NCBI RefSeq assembly: GCF_001262635.1
Contig: NZ_JXYH01000004.1
Coordinates: 1 to 64,000, forward strand
Reading direction: 5' to 3'
From: Aestuariivita boseongensis
GTDB taxonomy: Bacteria; Pseudomonadota; Alphaproteobacteria; Rhodobacterales; Rhodobacteraceae
Length of the DNA: 64,000 nt
Of this stretch, positions 45,596 to 55,015 are shown piece after piece. The position numbers and the translations under genes were made by a program. Numbering within the stretch: the stretch's first letter is position 1; each line of letters starts with the position of its first letter. Below the pieces are notes generated by a model. The model saw nothing but the letters and a program-made list of their open reading frames with translations. It had not been told where the DNA came from and did no database searches.

Positions 45596-45729
45596 GGCCG
45601 TCCTGCAATACTCGTTCACGCTCGTTCCCTTGGGAATAGGCGGTGTTTTGGACGAATTGATGGCAGCTGGATGGAGGGGGGCAGGCAAATCCAAGCTGTT
45701 TTTCCGGCAAAGCTGGGGCGCAGCTGCAG

Positions 45730-46161
45730 TCAGAGCAGAGAGAAATGATGTCGTTCGGTTCTAAGCCCGCGATTTTGGCATTCGGCCTCGAGGATCTTGT
45801 GCGGCGGAAGCGCATCATAGGGCAGGCGAATGCGCGTCTTATCGGGCGTCACGGCGCTGACCCTCACGGAAAAATCCAGCCGCGTGTCAAAGCGCATATG
45901 GTCGATCTCGGCCAGGTCCATATGGGCCTGGCCGCGCCCGCTCCACCATTCCAGGCGATCGTCGCCAAGCCGCAGGCCTGCGCGGCGATTGGTGTAGATA
46001 TCCCAAAGCGCGGGCAGGGTGAACAGCGCAACGAACACAACGATCCACCAGGCCGCGTCAAGCAGCAGCCAGGCTCCCAGCAAGACGGTATAGATACAGG
46101 CCAGTATGATCAGCGCACGCGTGCTGCGCCCGCTGGTTTCATACTGAAACGGGTCCGCCAT
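45730..46161 (-). CDS. small two-helix membrane protein
   Basis: A 143-residue protein with two adjacent membrane helices (about residues 17-34 and 38-57, ALIILACIYTVLLGAWLLL) followed by a soluble C-terminal domain with a beta-rich, PH-like pattern (LRLGDDRLEWWSGRGQAHMD). No family can be named with confidence. Its ATG overlaps the stop of the SDR gene (ATGA), so the two are coupled. Confidence 0.7.
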   Translation of the reverse strand: MADPFQYETSGRSTRALIILACIYTVLLGAWLLLDAAWWIVVFVALFTLPALWDIYTNRRAGLRLGDDRLEWWSGRGQAHMDLAEIDHMRFDTRLDFSVRVSAVTPDKTRIRLPYDALPPHKILEAECQNRGLRTERHHFSLL

Positions 46162-46880
46162 CAGCGCCCGCCGGTGACGTCGATGGCGCTTCCGGTGACA
46201 TAGCTGGCCTGATCCGACATCAGCCACAAGATCACCTCGGCCACTTCTTCGGCTGTTCCCTTGCGCTTCATCGGCACCTTGGGTGCAAGGCGGTCCGCGC
46301 GGTCAGGTTCGCCCCCCTTGGCGTGGATGTCGGTGTCGATGATGCCGGGCCTGACAGATACGACGCGGATACCCTGGCCCGCGACCTCGTCCGACAGACC
46401 CTTGGTGAAAGTGTCGATGGCCCCTTTGGAGGCGGCATAATCGAGGTACTGATTGCCCGATCCCAACCGCGCCGCGGCGGACGAGACATTGACGATCACG
46501 CCCTTGTCCATGCGCAAAACGGCCTCTTTCGCGACCAGCATTGCGCCGATCACATTGACATCGAACATCCGTTTCAGCCGCGCGTGGTCCATATCGGTCA
46601 GCCGCGCGGTCTGGCCCACGATGCCTGCATTGTTGATCAGCCCGTCCAGCCGGGGGATATGCGCAAACATGGCTGAGATCGCTTCGGGATCGCCCACATC
46701 GGCCTGAAGAACTGTCGCCGTGGCCCCGGCAGCCCGCGCCGCTTCGGCAGAGGCTTCGGCACCCGCCGCATCGGAATTGTAGTTGAGATAAAGGTCATAG
46801 CCCCGTTCGGCTGCGAGCCGCGCGCAGGCAGCACCGATCCCGGCGGACGCGCCGGTAATAAGAATGGTTTTACGTGTCAT
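46161..46880 (-). CDS. short-chain dehydrogenase/reductase (YgfF-like)
   Basis: A 239-residue classical SDR. TGASAGIG at residues 9-16 binds the cofactor, NNAG is near residue 85, the catalytic Ser is in VNVSSAAARLG near residue 136, and YAASK near residue 151 gives Tyr and Lys. The C-terminal ASYVTGSAIDVTGGR is typical. It is coupled at both ends: ATGA with pepN upstream and with the small membrane protein downstream. Substrate unknown. Confidence 0.88.
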   Translation of the reverse strand: MTRKTILITGASAGIGAACARLAAERGYDLYLNYNSDAAGAEASAEAARAAGATATVLQADVGDPEAISAMFAHIPRLDGLINNAGIVGQTARLTDMDHARLKRMFDVNVIGAMLVAKEAVLRMDKGVIVNVSSAAARLGSGNQYLDYAASKGAIDTFTKGLSDEVAGQGIRVVSVRPGIIDTDIHAKGGEPDRADRLAPKVPMKRKGTAEEVAEVILWLMSDQASYVTGSAIDVTGGR

Positions 46881-49453
46881 GCGTTCAAAATCCTGCCAAT
46901 CATTTCACCGGTGTCACGAGAGAGGCCCTGTTGCCCCATGATCCGCTCCATCGCGTCGCGCATCAGGCCTTGGCGGTCGCCGTCATAGCGCTTCCAGGTC
47001 TGGAACGCCGAACACATCCGTGCTGTGGTCTGTGGGTTGACCGGATCCAGCTTGATCAGCCAATCGGTCATCAGCCCATAGCCCGAGCCATCGGCGGCGT
47101 GAAACCCTGCATGGTTCATCGCAAAAGCGCCAAGGGTCGAGCGGAAGCGATTTGGGTTTTTCCAATTGAAATCAGGGTGTTCTGTGAGGGTTTGCGTGAC
47201 GGCTGCGGCCTTGGTTGGATCGGCATGCACGATTTGCAACATGAACCATTTGTCGATCACCAGCCGGTCGGCCTGCCACTGGTCGTAGAAGGCTTGCAGC
47301 TCTTCTTCCCCGGCTTCGGCAGAGAGCAGACATCCCAAAGCAGACAGCTGCAAGGTCATATTGTCGGCCTTTTGGTACTGTTGCGCCGCCTGCGCTCCGC
47401 CATCCAGCCGGGAGAGCAGCGACAGCGCCGCACTGGCCAGCGCGCGCTTGCCCGATTGTTCGGCATCGGGGCGGTAGGGGGCATCGACATGAGATTCCGC
47501 ATAAAGGCGCGGCAGAAGGTCCTGGCAATGCTGGGCCAGCGCCTGTTTCAGCGTCTCGGACGCCTGCCAGATCTTCATCGGATCCGGCGTCATCCCCGCC
47601 TGCGCGATGGAGCCCGCCAGGTCCGACTGCCCCGGCATGCCCAGCATCAGCGCGCGATAGGCCGGATCAAGGCTGTCGTCACGCAGCACCGCCGCGATCC
47701 CGTCCAAATAGGCGGTTTCCGGCGTGGCACCTTCGGTGGCCATGGCGCTCAGCGTGGCCCGCGCCAAGGCACGGCCTGCTTCCCAGCGATTGAACGGATC
47801 GGTGTCATGGGCCAGCAGAAAGGCACGCTCAGCACTGTCTGCCTCGCGATCAAGCACAACCGGCGCCGAGAAATCCCGCAGGATCGATGGGGTGGGTTTC
47901 GTCGCAAGGCCGTCAAAGGTAAAGCTCTGGGTTGCTTCCGTCATCTCAAGCATCGTGGTGGGCACGACCTCATCCCCGTTGGGGGACAAGAGGCCAATAT
48001 TGATCGGAATGACCTGCGGCTGCGGATCGGGTGTCGTGGCGCTGGGCGGCAGGGTTTGCGTGAAGGTGAGGGTATAGGTGCCGTCCTCCCACGCCTCCGC
48101 AACGCTCAGCCGAGGCGTTCCGGCCTGAGAATACCAGCGCTTAAACTGGCTCAGATCGCGGCCGGTGGTGTCTTCGAACACCTTCAGCCAGTCTTCGATG
48201 GTGCAGGCCTGCCCATCGTGCCGGTCGAAATAGAGATCCAGCGCCTTTTTATAGGCCTCATCGCCAACAAGGCGCTTGAGCATGCCTATGACCTCAGCGC
48301 CTTTTTCATAGACTGTTGCGGTATAGAAGTTGTTGATTTCCTGAAAGCTTTCGGGCCTGACAGGGTGCGAAAGCGGCCCCTGGTCTTCGGGAAACTGCCG
48401 CCCACGCAAGTCGATCACATCGTTGATCCGCTTGACCGGAGCCGAGCGCATATCGGCGGTGAACTGGGCATCGCGATAGACCGTCAGCCCTTCCTTCAGA
48501 CACAGCTGGAACCAATCCCGGCAGGTGATCCGATTGCCGGTCCAGTTGTGGAAATACTCATGCGCGACGATGGCTTCGATCCGTTCAAAATTCAGATCGG
48601 TCGCGGTTTCGGGGGAGGCCAGAACGGCCGACGAGTTGAAGATGTTCAGCCCCTTATTCTCCATCGCGCCCATGTTGAAATCATCCACGGCCACGATGTT
48701 GAATTCGTCCAGATCGTATTCGCGCCCGTAAACCTCTTCATCCCAGGTCATGGATTTCTTCAGCGCTTCCATGGCGAAGGCGCATTTGTGCTCGTCCCCG
48801 GGCCGGACCCAGATCGCCAGTTTCACATGTTTGCCGGACGCGGTGGTAAAGCTGTCCTCATGCGCGATCAGATGGCCAGCAACCAAAGCAAACAGATACG
48901 CGGGCTTGGGCCACGGGTCATGCCAGACAGCGTAATGCGTGTCGGGCGCATCGCTGCCCATGCCTTCGGGATTGCCGTTTGAGAGCAGCACGGGCATCTC
49001 GTCCTGCGGGGCGGTGATGCGCACGGTGAAAACGCCCATCACATCCGGGCGGTCCGGGTAATAGGTGATTTTGCGGAACCCCTCGGCCTCGCATTGGGTG
49101 CAATACATGCCGTTCGACATGTAAAGCCCCTCCAGCGCGGTGTTGGCCTGGGGGTTGATCTCGACCTCCGCCTCGAAGGTGAAGGGCGCGTCGGGTGCAT
49201 CGCAGGTCAGGCCTGTGTCGGTCACCTCTGGCGTAACGGGCGCCCCGTCGATGGCCGCGCTGATCAGCTTCAATTGCTCGCCATGCAGAAAAAACGTCCG
49301 ATCCGTCGTCTCGGGGTTGGGCCGGAATGCGATGCGGCTTTTCACGCGGGTGGCTGTGGGGTGCAGCGTGAACTCCAGCTCCACATTGTCCACACAATAG
49401 CCGAACGGGGCATAGTCTTTCAGGTAAATCGTCGTCGGGGCAGCGTCGCGCAT
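46877..49453 (-). CDS. pepN: aminopeptidase N
   Basis: An 858-residue M1-family zinc aminopeptidase. GAMENKGLNIF near residue 260 is the exopeptidase motif, and HEYFHNWTGNRITCRDWFQL near residues 297-316 with the later E (CLKEG) is HExxH-18-E. The large C-terminal helical region is complete. The ATG at 49453 has AGGA 7 bases upstream on the minus strand; longer frames upstream look non-coding. It degrades peptides in the cytosol. Confidence 0.95.
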   Translation of the reverse strand: MRDAAPTTIYLKDYAPFGYCVDNVELEFTLHPTATRVKSRIAFRPNPETTDRTFFLHGEQLKLISAAIDGAPVTPEVTDTGLTCDAPDAPFTFEAEVEINPQANTALEGLYMSNGMYCTQCEAEGFRKITYYPDRPDVMGVFTVRITAPQDEMPVLLSNGNPEGMGSDAPDTHYAVWHDPWPKPAYLFALVAGHLIAHEDSFTTASGKHVKLAIWVRPGDEHKCAFAMEALKKSMTWDEEVYGREYDLDEFNIVAVDDFNMGAMENKGLNIFNSSAVLASPETATDLNFERIEAIVAHEYFHNWTGNRITCRDWFQLCLKEGLTVYRDAQFTADMRSAPVKRINDVIDLRGRQFPEDQGPLSHPVRPESFQEINNFYTATVYEKGAEVIGMLKRLVGDEAYKKALDLYFDRHDGQACTIEDWLKVFEDTTGRDLSQFKRWYSQAGTPRLSVAEAWEDGTYTLTFTQTLPPSATTPDPQPQVIPINIGLLSPNGDEVVPTTMLEMTEATQSFTFDGLATKPTPSILRDFSAPVVLDREADSAERAFLLAHDTDPFNRWEAGRALARATLSAMATEGATPETAYLDGIAAVLRDDSLDPAYRALMLGMPGQSDLAGSIAQAGMTPDPMKIWQASETLKQALAQHCQDLLPRLYAESHVDAPYRPDAEQSGKRALASAALSLLSRLDGGAQAAQQYQKADNMTLQLSALGCLLSAEAGEEELQAFYDQWQADRLVIDKWFMLQIVHADPTKAAAVTQTLTEHPDFNWKNPNRFRSTLGAFAMNHAGFHAADGSGYGLMTDWLIKLDPVNPQTTARMCSAFQTWKRYDGDRQGLMRDAMERIMGQQGLSRDTGEMIGRILNA

Positions 49454-49552
49454 CGCGGTCCTCATGTCAGTTGAACGGGCAGACGGTATGTCGATCCAGA
49501 TAGGGCTGCAAGCGGGGTTTCCATGGGCGCTTGGCGTCTTATCTTCTGCGCC

Positions 49553-51055
49553 ATGAGCGCTCCGGTTCTTTTGTGGTTCAAACGAGATTTGCGGGTGTCC
49601 GATCACCCGGCGCTGGCCTACGCGGCCAGTCAGGGTCCTGTTGTGCCTGTCTATATTGTTGAGCCCGAATATTGGCGGCTCGATGATGTCTCGGGCCGCC
49701 AGTTTGCGTTTTTGGGCGAATGCGTGCGGGATTTGCGGCAGCAGCTTGCAAAAACGGGCCTGTCACTCTGCCTGCGCGTGGGCGACGCGGTGGAGGTTTT
49801 GGATGCCCTGCGGGTTGAAACCGGCGCGCACCTGCTGGTCAGCCATGAGGAAACCGGGAACGGCTGGACCTTTGCGCGCGACAAGCGCGTGGCAGCATGG
49901 GCGCGGGTGCAGGGGGTGCGGTGGTCTGAGTTGCCGCAATCGGGTGTCGTGCGGCGCTTGGACAGCCGCGATGGCTGGGCCGCCAAGCGAAATCGGTTTT
50001 TGCGCGAGCCGCAGATTGACGTGCCGTCTGTGACACCGGGTCCGGATTTGCCAAGTGATGACTGGCCGGGTCTCTTGCCCGACGATTGCCCGCAGCGGCA
50101 ACCGGGTGGCCGCGCGCAGGCGCTGTCGCTGCTCTGTGGGTTCCTGACCGAACGCGGGCGGGATTATCGCCGCGCGATGTCCTCGCCGCTCAGCGGGGAA
50201 CAGGCCTGTTCGCGTCTGTCGCCCCATCTGGCGCTGGGCACGCTGTCGGGGCGCGAAGCCGCGCAAGCCACCGCCGCGCGTCAGCGAGAAGTCAAAGGCA
50301 CGCGCGAGGGCTGGGGCGGGTCGCTGAAAAGCTATCAGGCGCGGCTCGCCTGGCGGGACCACTTCATGCAGAAGCTGGAGGATGAACCGGCGATGGAGTT
50401 TCGCTGCCTGCATTCGGCTTATCATGGCCTGCGGGGGGATGATGTCGCGCGCAGGCAGGCCTGGGAAAAGGGCGAAACCGGCGTGCCCTTTGTCGACGCC
50501 TGCATGCGCTACCTGAACGCCACCGGCTGGTTGAATTTCCGCATGCGGTCGATGGTTCAGTCCTTTGCCTCCTATCATCTTTGGCTCGACTGGCGGCAAA
50601 CGGGCCTGCATCTGGCGCGGCAGTTCACCGATTACGAACCCGGCATTCATTGGAGCCAGGTGCAGATGCAATCAGGCACCACCGGCATGAACACCGTGCG
50701 TATCTATAACCCCGTCAAACAGGGCCATGATCAGGACCCCGAGGGCCTTTTCACCCGCCGCTGGGTGCCCGAATTGGCGGACGTGCCCGATCAGTTCCTG
50801 CAAGAGCCTTGGCGTTGGGATGGGGCAGGGCGCTTGGCCTATCCCGCCCCGATCATCGATGTGGCCGGAGCTGCAAAAGAGGCGCGCCAGAAAATCTGGG
50901 CGGTGCGCAAAGGCGGCGCGTTCCGTGACGAGGCGGCGCGGGTCATTGAAAAACACGCCTCGCGCAAGGATGCGGACGGGCATTTCGTGAACGACCGCGC
51001 CCCGCGCCGCCGCAAGGCCAAATCGGATCCAAGGCAATTGGGGCTAGACCTCTGA
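49553..51055 (+). CDS. cryptochrome/photolyase-family flavoprotein
   Basis: A 500-residue protein. The N-terminal alpha/beta domain begins [16 protein letters not shown] (residues 6-21). The FAD-binding C-terminal part shows [28 protein letters not shown] (near residues 314-333) and [20 protein letters not shown]. The Asn in RIYNP matches the active-site Asn of CPD photolyases. The four Cys of the FeS-type (PhrB/CryB) proteins are not seen, so it belongs to the class I-like side. Light-driven repair of cyclobutane dimers is likely but a cryptochrome role cannot be excluded. The next tiny gene overlaps its stop. Confidence 0.85.
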   Translation: MSAPVLLWFKRDLRVSDHPALAYAASQGPVVPVYIVEPEYWRLDDVSGRQFAFLGECVRDLRQQLAKTGLSLCLRVGDAVEVLDALRVETGAHLLVSHEETGNGWTFARDKRVAAWARVQGVRWSELPQSGVVRRLDSRDGWAAKRNRFLREPQIDVPSVTPGPDLPSDDWPGLLPDDCPQRQPGGRAQALSLLCGFLTERGRDYRRAMSSPLSGEQACSRLSPHLALGTLSGREAAQATAARQREVKGTREGWGGSLKSYQARLAWRDHFMQKLEDEPAMEFRCLHSAYHGLRGDDVARRQAWEKGETGVPFVDACMRYLNATGWLNFRMRSMVQSFASYHLWLDWRQTGLHLARQFTDYEPGIHWSQVQMQSGTTGMNTVRIYNPVKQGHDQDPEGLFTRRWVPELADVPDQFLQEPWRWDGAGRLAYPAPIIDVAGAAKEARQKIWAVRKGGAFRDEAARVIEKHASRKDADGHFVNDRAPRRRKAKSDPRQLGLDL

Positions 51056-51228
51056 TGCCGCGCGGTGTGGCCAAGACGAACCTGCCGGAAAAGACCTGCC
51101 TGACCTGCGGCAGACCCTTCACATGGCGTAAGAAATGGGAGCGTGTCTGGGACGAGGTCAAATACTGCTCGGACCGCTGTCGCCGGGAACGCCCCAAGCG
51201 CACATTCAAAACTGGTCAAAATAGCTGA
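51055..51228 (+). CDS. DUF2256 zinc-ribbon-like protein
   Basis: A 57-residue protein. It starts at an ATG overlapping the photolyase stop (TGATG). Two Cys pairs, CLTC (residues 15-18) and CSDRC (residues 38-42), with W, F and K/R in between ([11 protein letters not shown]), give the DUF2256 signature; four Cys suggest zinc binding. DUF2256 genes recur beside photolyases and cryptochromes, and tight coupling here supports a shared function. The biochemical role is unknown. Confidence 0.85.
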   Translation: MPRGVAKTNLPEKTCLTCGRPFTWRKKWERVWDEVKYCSDRCRRERPKRTFKTGQNS

Positions 51229-51310
51229 CCACGGCTGTTGCCTATAGGAAACTTTCGTTCTAAATGCGCCCTGCATACCATCGCGCACAATCGGATGAGG
51301 AGAGCGGGAC

Positions 51311-53458
51311 ATGAGCGAGCGGCAGGCAATCGAGGGGCTGAAAATCGCCCCTGAATTGGTAGATTTCATTGAAAATCAAGCGCTTCCGGGCACCGGAATT
51401 GATGCGGCCGCTTTCTGGTCAGGTCTCTCGCGTATGATCCACGAGCTGGGCCCGGAAAACCGCCGTTTCCTGGAACTGCGCGAAGAGATTCAGGCGAAAA
51501 TCGACACCTGGCATATTGAACACCGTGACGGCGCGCATGATCACGCCGCCTATCGCGCCTTCCTGGAAGAGATCGGGTATCTGAAACCCGAAGGTGAGGC
51601 GTTCGAGATCGAAACCGCCAATGTCGATCCCGAAATCGCCGAAGTGCCTGGACCTCAGCTTGTTGTTCCGATCACCAACGCCCGCTATGCGCTGAACGCC
51701 GCAAACGCCCGCTGGGGCAGCCTTTACGATGGCTTCTATGGCACCGACGCGATGGGCAGCCCCGCACCCAAAGGCGGGTATGACAAGGGTCGGGGCGCGA
51801 GGGTTGTTGCCCGCGCCCGGGTGTTTCTGGACGAGGCGTTCCCCATCGACGGTGGCAGTCACGCGGATGCGCAGCGCTATTACGTGCATGATGGCGCTCT
51901 GTTGATCGACGACATGCCGCTGGCCCAGCCCGAGAAATTCGTGGGCTACAAAGGCCACCCCAAAGCCCCTGATGCGGTTCTGCTGCGCAACAATGGCCTG
52001 CATGTGGAACTGGTGTTTGACCGCACGCACCCCATTGGCAGCCGCGATCAGGCGGGTCTGGCCGATGTGGTCATGGAAAGTGCCGTGTCCGCGATCATGG
52101 ATTGCGAGGATTCTGTCGCCTGCGTGGATGCCGAAGACAAGGTGCTCGCCTATTCCAACTGGCTGGGCCTGATGAAAGGCGATCTGGAAGAGACGTTCGA
52201 GAAGGGCGGCGAAACGCTGACCCGCAAACTGAACGCAGATCGGGTTTACACCGCGCCGGACGGGGGCGAGGTGACCATCAAGGGCCGCGCGCTGATGCTG
52301 GTGCGCAACGTGGGTCACCTGATGACGAACCCTGCGATTCTGGACAAGGACGGCAATGAAGCGTTCGAGGGGCTGATGGATGCCCTGATCACCACGATGA
52401 TCGCGATCCATGATCTGAAGCGCGACAGCGGCAATTCGGTCAAAGGGTCGGTCTATGTGGTCAAGCCCAAGATGCATGGGCCTGATGAGGTGGCTTTTGC
52501 CGACCGCATCTTCACCATGGTGGAAGAGATCCTGGGCCTGCCGCAATACACGGTGAAGCTGGGCATCATGGATGAGGAACGGCGCACGTCGGTCAACCTC
52601 AAGGAGTGCATCCGGGCTGCCAAGCATCGCGTGGCCTTCATCAACACCGGGTTCCTGGATCGGACGGGGGATGAGATCCACACCTCGATGGAAGCAGGGC
52701 CCTTCAGCCGCAAGGATTTCATCAAGCGCAAGGGGTGGATCGGGGCCTATGAGAACCTGAACGTGGATATCGGCCTGGAATGCGGTCTGCAGGGCAAGGC
52801 GCAGATCGGCAAGGGCATGTGGGCCATGCCCGACATGATGGCCGCGATGCTGGAACAGAAGATCGAACATCCCAAAGCGGGCGCGAACTGTGCCTGGGTG
52901 CCGTCACCCACCGCGGCCACGCTGCACGCGCTGCATTACCACAAGGTCGATGTGTTCGCGGTGCAGAACAAGCTGAAAGCGGGCGGACGGCGGGCCCATG
53001 TGGACGGCATTCTGGACATTCCGCTGGCCACCTTCCGCAAGTGGAACGAAGGCCAGATCATCCGCGAAGTGGAAAACAACGCCCAAGGCATCTTGGGCTA
53101 TGTGGTGCGCTGGATCGACCAGGGCGTGGGGTGTTCTAAAGTGCCGGACATCAACAATGTGGGCCTGATGGAAGACCGCGCGACCTGCCGGATTTCTGCC
53201 CAGCACATCGCCAACTGGCTGCATCACGGGGTGGTCAGCGAGGATCAGGTGATGGAGGTCATGAAAAAGATGGCCGAAGTGGTGGACGAGCAGAACAAGG
53301 GCGACAACAACTATACACGCATGGCGCCTGGCTTTGACGGGATCGCCTTCCAGGCGGCCTGCGATCTGGTTTTCAAAGGCCGGGTGCAGCCCTCGGGCTA
53401 TACCGAGCCGGTTCTGCATGCGCGCCGATTGGAGCTGAAAGCCAGCCTGCGCGGGTGA
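51311..53458 (+). CDS. glcB: malate synthase G
   Basis: A 715-residue monomeric malate synthase condensing glyoxylate and acetyl-CoA (glyoxylate cycle or glycolate use). The G-form is told by length and by sequences such as [16 protein letters not shown] near residues 134-149, [13 protein letters not shown] near residue 266 and [15 protein letters not shown] near residue 387. Active-site regions [11 protein letters not shown] and [19 protein letters not shown] are present. It has its own start with GAGGAG ribosome-binding site and is followed by a terminator-like hairpin before glcG. Confidence 0.95.
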   Translation: MSERQAIEGLKIAPELVDFIENQALPGTGIDAAAFWSGLSRMIHELGPENRRFLELREEIQAKIDTWHIEHRDGAHDHAAYRAFLEEIGYLKPEGEAFEIETANVDPEIAEVPGPQLVVPITNARYALNAANARWGSLYDGFYGTDAMGSPAPKGGYDKGRGARVVARARVFLDEAFPIDGGSHADAQRYYVHDGALLIDDMPLAQPEKFVGYKGHPKAPDAVLLRNNGLHVELVFDRTHPIGSRDQAGLADVVMESAVSAIMDCEDSVACVDAEDKVLAYSNWLGLMKGDLEETFEKGGETLTRKLNADRVYTAPDGGEVTIKGRALMLVRNVGHLMTNPAILDKDGNEAFEGLMDALITTMIAIHDLKRDSGNSVKGSVYVVKPKMHGPDEVAFADRIFTMVEEILGLPQYTVKLGIMDEERRTSVNLKECIRAAKHRVAFINTGFLDRTGDEIHTSMEAGPFSRKDFIKRKGWIGAYENLNVDIGLECGLQGKAQIGKGMWAMPDMMAAMLEQKIEHPKAGANCAWVPSPTAATLHALHYHKVDVFAVQNKLKAGGRRAHVDGILDIPLATFRKWNEGQIIREVENNAQGILGYVVRWIDQGVGCSKVPDINNVGLMEDRATCRISAQHIANWLHHGVVSEDQVMEVMKKMAEVVDEQNKGDNNYTRMAPGFDGIAFQAACDLVFKGRVQPSGYTEPVLHARRLELKASLRG

Positions 53459-53470
53459 CTGAGTGAGGGA

Positions 53471-53507
53471 GTGAGGGGCCAGCCCCTCACACTCCCCGCC
53501 GTATTTT
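53471..53507 (+). terminator. hairpin plus GTATTTT element after glcB
   Basis: GTGAGGGGC (53471-53479) and GCCCCTCAC (53482-53490) form a 9-bp stem. ACTCCCCGCC and then GTATTTT follow, the latter being the start of a dispersed element (53499-53520). The T-run is separated from the stem, so termination is probably partial and would allow glcG expression. Confidence 0.55.
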
Positions 53508-53520
53508 GAGCAAGAAGAAC
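53499..53520 (+). repeat. dispersed GTATTTT...GAAGAA element, copy 5
   Basis: CCGTATTTTGAGCAAGAAGA plus AC, directly downstream of the glcB hairpin. It shares the head CCGTATTTTGA and the tail AAGAAGAA with the copies at 35025 and 37305. Confidence 0.55.
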
Positions 53521-53532
53521 AGGGAGGCCCGC

Positions 53533-53958
53533 ATGGCCATTTCGCTGAGAAAAGCACGCACGATCATCCGCAAAGCTCTGGAAAAGGGGCGCGAGCTGGA
53601 ACTGAAGCCTCTTTCGGTTGTCGTTCTGGATGCAGGCGGCCATGTGCAGGCGTTTGAACGGGAAGATGGTGCTGCACCGGGGCGGTTCGCCATTGCACAT
53701 GGTAAGGCCTATGGCTCGGTCATGTTGGGCATGGCGGGCACGGCGCAGATGGCGCGGGCAGAAGCGCAGGCCTATTTCATGGGGGCGGTGAACGGTCTTT
53801 ACGGTGGCAAGGTTGTGCCCGTGCCGGGCGGTGTTCTGGTGCGCGATCGCAAAGGTGCGGTGATCGGGGCGGTCGGCGTCACGGGCGACACATCCGACAA
53901 TGATGCCATTGCGGCCATGGCCGGGATCGAAGCGGCAGGACTGACGGGCGAGATCTGA
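53533..53958 (+). CDS. glcG: GlcG/HbpS-family protein
   Basis: A 141-residue protein of the DUF336 (heme-degrading/GlcG) family. PLSVVVLDAGGHVQAFERED near residues 26-45 and the glycine-rich GGVLVRDRKGAVIGAVGVTG near residues 98-117 are typical. Adjacent to glcB, as in glycolate-use operons of many bacteria; the function of GlcG is unclear. Start ATG at 53533 is 8 bases after GGGAGG. Confidence 0.85.
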   Translation: MAISLRKARTIIRKALEKGRELELKPLSVVVLDAGGHVQAFEREDGAAPGRFAIAHGKAYGSVMLGMAGTAQMARAEAQAYFMGAVNGLYGGKVVPVPGGVLVRDRKGAVIGAVGVTGDTSDNDAIAAMAGIEAAGLTGEI

Positions 53959-54117
53959 TCCTCCGGACCTTTCCGCGCGTCCAACCGGCTTTGCCGTGAT
54001 TTTGGGCGCGGTGTTTGCGCACATCTTGTTGTGCGGCACCGCGCATGGGTTCGAGTTGCCGTTTGGCCGGCATCCTTCTATTTATGGCTCAAGAAGCCAA
54101 GTGAGGGATATCGAGCC

Positions 54118-54897
54118 ATGGCGCGTCCGGTTGTGGGCATCATCGGCAATTCGTATCTGATTAATGATCAATACCCCACCCATGCGGGCGGGACGATGAA
54201 TTCCTGCGCGGTGTCAGAAGTGTCGGGCTGCATCCCCCTCGTGATTCCGGCCGATCCGCGCTATGTCTCGGTCGCGGAACTGATGGAGGTTTGCGACGGC
54301 TTCCTGTTGACCGGTGGGCGGCCCAATGTGCATCCGGAAGAATATGGCGAGCCCGAGACGGAAGCCCATGGTGTGTTCGACCGCGCCCGTGATGCGATCA
54401 CCTTGCCTTTGGTGCGCGCCTGTGTGGCATCCGGGCAGCCCTTTCTGGGTATCTGCCGCGGCTTTCAGGAGGTCAACGTCGCCATGGGCGGCACCCTTTA
54501 CCCAGAAATCCGCGATCTGCCTGGACGGATGAACCACCGCATGCCCCCGGATGGCACGCTGGAAGAGAAGTTCGCCCTGCGCCACAAGGTCACTCTGACG
54601 GAAGGCGGCGTTTTCCACCGGGTTTTCGGCGCCAGCGAAGTGATGACGAACACGCTGCATGGTCAGGGGATCAAGACGCCCGGTCAGCGCGTGGTGATTG
54701 AAGGCCATGCACCCGATGGCACGCCCGAGGCGATCTATATCGACGGTGCACCCGGCTTTACGCTTGCGGTGCAATGGCACCCGGAGTGGGACGCGGCGAA
54801 TGATCCGGTCTCGCGCCCGCTGTTTAGCGCTTTCGGTGATGCTGTCCGGGCCTGGGCGTCGGGCGAACGGCCCGCGGGGCTAAAGGCGACGGGCTGA
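54118..54897 (+). CDS. peptidase C26 (gamma-glutamyl-GABA hydrolase-like, PuuD-type)
   Basis: A 259-residue class I glutamine-amidotransferase-like hydrolase. GICRGFQEVNVAMGG near residue 110 carries the nucleophile Cys, and QWHPEWDAAND near residue 220 the His and Glu. PuuD hydrolyses gamma-glutamyl-GABA in putrescine breakdown; no other puu gene is nearby, so the substrate is not certain. The ATG at 54118 is chosen because the family beta strand (VVGIIGNS) begins right after it. Confidence 0.85.
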   Translation: MARPVVGIIGNSYLINDQYPTHAGGTMNSCAVSEVSGCIPLVIPADPRYVSVAELMEVCDGFLLTGGRPNVHPEEYGEPETEAHGVFDRARDAITLPLVRACVASGQPFLGICRGFQEVNVAMGGTLYPEIRDLPGRMNHRMPPDGTLEEKFALRHKVTLTEGGVFHRVFGASEVMTNTLHGQGIKTPGQRVVIEGHAPDGTPEAIYIDGAPGFTLAVQWHPEWDAANDPVSRPLFSAFGDAVRAWASGERPAGLKATG

Positions 54898-55015
54898 GGC
54901 AAAACGCGCCTGTTAAACATGATCTTGCGCAATGATCTATCGGTGCGGCCCGGCTAGACTGGGAGTGCCGGGTTGAACACACCTATTGAGCAGACCGGCG
55001 CGTGCAGGAGATAAG

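Noticed and set aside
46874-48982. 702-codon plus-strand ORF opposite pepN
   Set aside because: A shadow frame; the minus strand codes for a full aminopeptidase N with GAMEN and HExxH motifs.
51419-52870. 483-codon minus-strand ORF opposite glcB
   Set aside because: A shadow frame of the well-conserved malate synthase G.
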